Positions 60,689 through 64,000 of a DNA stretch of 64,000 bases are shown here, piece by piece; positions within the stretch are counted from its first letter, which is position 1; each line of letters starts with the position of its first letter. The position numbers and the translations under genes are program-made. Under the pieces are notes generated by a model. It had not been told where the DNA came from, made no database searches, and saw nothing but the letters and a program-made list of their open reading frames with translations. Source of the stretch: Sparassis latifolia (Eukaryota; Basidiomycota; Agaricomycetes; Polyporales; Sparassidaceae); the NCBI GenBank assembly GCA_018466975.1, contig CM031559.1:2480001-2544000 (forward strand). The letters are read 5' to 3'.

Positions 60689-63600
60689 AGGAAGGGGCCC
60701 AGGCTCAGGCCTTCGCGCGCGACTATTCCGGTCTTCATCTCGCGTATACTTTTAAAAATGCAGCAAATCGGTCATCTTCGCGCTGCGAAGATGCGACGCG
60801 TGTTCAGTCTCATCGTCCAATCACCGACCCGTTTGAAATCCTCTTCTCCAGCCAATGCACACCTGCAATCCTCTGCAATCCTATTATCCCAGGCCGGCCG
60901 GAAACCCGCCCAATTCCGGCCGTACGCCCTGCCAACCGGCCTGGCATGGCAATAATTATATTGTATACCTGACCGTGCGAGCCGGGCGCTGCCGCGGGCT
61001 GTCTGTCGGTGTGCTCGAGATAACGGGCTTGATACTCTCCTTCCGACAAGCCGACTGCCATGTACATAACTCTTCCACCCCACATGATGATGCCAAACCC
61101 CGCCTCAAGGCGAGATAGCCCGTGCTCTAATAACGTATTTACGCTCGCTGCGATGATGCAACCGCTCTCGGTCCAGTCCATTTCCCTACAATTCACTCGC
61201 GATCTCGCGATCTCCTACAGCTTTCTCCCAACATGCAGCGTGATCCACCATTCCCATTCAGGTTCTCCTCGCGCGACTGCTGCCCATCTCGTTTAGGATC
61301 ATAAGACCCCACGGCGCTCCGCCGTACAAACTGCTCTTCCTGAGATCTTGCCTCGCCAGCCTCGATACAAGCTCACGCCCATGGGAACCTCGTCTGTCGC
61401 CAAGCTCCAAATATTATGTCTTCACCCACCTGGTCCAAGTGCCCCACGACTACTGCTGTTATGGTCATCTGCCGCTATCTGCACAGCACGGCGAGAAAAA
61501 GGACGTGGTCATGTCTTTTCTGAAACAGGGTAATTCTATTGAAAGCCCTCAAGAACTTCCTCTTGTATGGGAGCCGGGTTTCTCAACTAGCTCGATGCCC
61601 GCCCCGCGTCCTGACTGCCAGATACTTCCCGAGCAGTACAGATATATGTGCGCGTCTACCGATCTTAGAAGGCCTTTGAAATACCCAGTCTCGCGCCTGT
61701 GGTAAGAAGCTCCTTGCAGTATCGATGCGTGCGCGCATGCATGTCCAGGAAGCGGGTGTTTACGCGTACAGCACTGTAGGCCGTTCGTCCAGCACCAGAG
61801 TTTGCTAGGTCTCATCGAACCTTGTTCTCAATGCCGTGTCGGTGGCACTTGAGCATCCAGCATCCCAGCCCAGGCTCAAAGTTCCCTTCGCAGCATCTTC
61901 CCTTGCTCCACAAGCTAGTCAGCTGTCCGTCCGTGCACAACGCGCCGACTCGTGGCCCTGGCCCCGGCCTCTGTCAGTGTCTGCAGCGCAAACGCGCCCA
62001 GCTGCCATGTGTGTCCTCCCACGAAGCCTTCGCGATTCAACTCCCAAGAGCTTCCCTTAATCCGTCGCCGCCAGCTTGCCTCTACGTGTCCATTCAGAGT
62101 CAACACTGACCCGCGTCTCGGACACACCATCGCGTATATTGCGTTGCCGACTGTGAGCTACACGCCGAACCGTCATTGAAATATCCATCCTCCATCGATC
62201 TCGAGGCTGTAATCTGGCTATAGCCCAGGACAAGTACCATCGCGCGACGCAGGTCGCATATATATCCCAAGACAGCGCTGATCGCAATCAGGCCTGCTTC
62301 CACGACGTGAGCTTCCTTTGCAGCCACGCTTCGCTGCCGCACCTGCGATTGGGTTGCTGCCGGCCGGTCCCGCTACTTCCCGCCGCGCTGCAACAAGCTC
62401 TAATGAACTTCTCCGCAGGCGAACGTCCTCTGAATCCGAATGCGCTTCGTGCACAGATCGCTTGTCCGCGGTAGCTCTTTCCGCGTGGGGGGCAATCCCA
62501 GACCCAGTTTCTCCGAGCGTGCTCTCACGACGCGCGGGGGTTACCTCACCGCGGCGCGTCTGCTGACCGCGACCGATACTTGTACTTTGGTGTGCTGATG
62601 AACGAGCACCCAGCGCCTTCCGCAGCGTTTTCTGCCCACTTCGATCTACAACCGCGCGCGCTCGCGATTGTGAGATCGCGCACACGATAAATGTTTCCGA
62701 GCGCGACTCCCGGAGATTGTGGCGGAACTGCTCACTGCTCGCCGGCATATATTAATGCTTACTTACATCGCGCCCGTGGGGACCTTTCCGCCCCTTCATA
62801 TCGCGTAAGGGAACGGAAAGCAGATAGGACCATATGCGACGCGCACCAATCTCTCGCGTAAACGTTCGCGTTCTCCATCGTCGCCGTCACGTAACCTGAC
62901 AGGGTGGCAAGAACACTATCATAACCATAACTGAAACTCGGGCGCGACCTGCCCCTCGCTCGGGCCCGCCCTGACTTTCTTGTCCGCCCATATTCTGTCA
63001 CCTCCGTCAGCCGCTGCGGCGAAGCCCGTCAACTGCCGCGCCGGCCAACAAACCGCCATCACCCCCAAGCCAGGTCGGCGTCGTGGACGTATAATATTGG
63101 ACCGCTGGCCGCCGCGCATCAAAATTGAACAATTACTTATCGCGCCTCTCACCGAAGAGCAAGGAACGAACAGCACGTTCCGTCGCGCGCTCCGATGCGC
63201 GATTGCTGCGATGACGATGAGGGTATGTCACCCGCTGTCAGGATGACGAAGCACATTGATTCCACTTCTGCCTCACCCAGATTCTAACACGCACAGCACC
63301 GGTCTCATGAGCAATGACGAGCTCGACGAACCCACGCACTCGCTTCTAATCTGCATCAGCCATCGCAACGCCCCCTCGCGCGCCCCTCGTCCTGCGCTGC
63401 ACGCCGCCATCGCATCGATACATCCCAAGCTGAAGCCAGGACGCGCCAAGGCATCAATCGACAGCCTGCACGCCATCGTAAGCTGGTAATCTCCGGCAGG
63501 CCTCCGCCCAGTCGATGCTGCCTTGAACGAGCTCGGTCACCGTGGCTATAACCTCGTCGATGGGACCAATGAGCTGTCCGGTCGTATCACGTTCGCTGTA

Positions 63601-64000
63601 AGCACGCTCCATCAGTCACGAATTGCATGGGGCAGGAATCGGCATGTGCGCGAGCCGCTCTCGATGCCGCGGGCTTGCTGGCACCGGGAACAGAACGGCT
63701 ATGGTGCCCCCTCTGTGATCAAATCGGAATGAGCAAACTCACCGGAGAGTCATCGTACGGTTTTGCACAGCTGAGCGCGAGATGTGAAGGTCAGGATGGC
63801 GCGCCCGTGGTCTGTAATATGAGAAAAAGAGACGCACAAGCGAAGTCGAGCGTCAGGCCAAAGGGTGTGCCCAGCTCGTCGTTACGGGCATAACGTTTTC
63901 CAATTGATGTATTCGAGTCATCCACACGAGAGAACACACCCGCCTTGCGCAACTTCGTGGCTGCGCAACACAGATGGTAGCATGTTAATGCCGGCGACGG
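60689..64000. other. GC-rich region, nothing recognised
   Basis: Only short or compositionally driven open frames. No motif, repeat or RNA gene could be supported. Confidence 0.4.

Overview
This window is nuclear DNA of a filamentous basidiomycete, most likely an Agaricomycete (mushroom or polypore group). Protein-coding genes are cut by many GT-AG introns of about 50-60 bases. It carries families largely restricted to, or typical of, Agaricomycetes (DUF6532, DUF6534, Plavaka transposase, a chromodomain Ty3/Gypsy element), and there are no operons or bacterial signals. Exon structures below were read by eye from splice sites, frame continuity and remembered family motifs; no searches were run.

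Layout. 1-300: 3' end and LTR of a Ty1/Copia element. 0.9-4.9 kb: a GNAT/Mss4 fusion protein and an Ypk1/Gad8/SGK-type AGC kinase, both minus. 6.6-11.2 kb: a class I glutamine amidotransferase (minus) divergent from a DUR3-type urea permease (plus), with GATA-type motifs in the shared promoter. 11.8 kb: a short TIR element (MITE). 12-14.4 kb: degenerate coding-like DNA. 15-23.7 kb: a DUF1348/NTF2-like protein, an Aim32/Apd1-like thioredoxin-fold ferredoxin and a full-size ABCC transporter. 25.2-29.7 kb: a cytochrome P450 and a single C2H2 zinc-finger protein. 30.4-32.7 kb: a secreted six-hairpin glycosidase carrying two 1-base frameshifts. 33.9 kb: a second MITE copy, inverted relative to the first.

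34.6-48.1 kb is a transposon island. A DUF6532 gene is split in two by a 454-bp hAT-like element and a 7.8-kb chromovirus that inserted at overlapping target sites; removing both and one copy of each target duplication restores the reading frame. Upstream lies a Plavaka transposase whose 910-codon frame is intact apart from three TGA codons, each one C-to-T change from CGA. Together with LTR differences that are almost all CpG transitions, this points to CpG deamination acting on the transposons. The chromovirus also carries a -1 slippery heptamer at its gag stop and an unusual 3' cassette of two tiny one-helix ORFs plus a zinc-knuckle ORF between the chromodomain and the 3' LTR.

49.4-51.3 kb: a DUF6534 membrane protein gene. 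54.7-55.5 kb: a four-helix membrane protein. From 55.5 kb to the end the sequence is GC-rich with many long open frames but few supportable genes; a small Ser-rich protein with a clear TATA box (60.2-60.6 kb) is the best case.

How the genes relate: the amidotransferase and urea permease plausibly share nitrogen control. The kinase, ABC transporter and P450 are ordinary chromosomal neighbours, and I see no core enzyme for a secondary-metabolite cluster.
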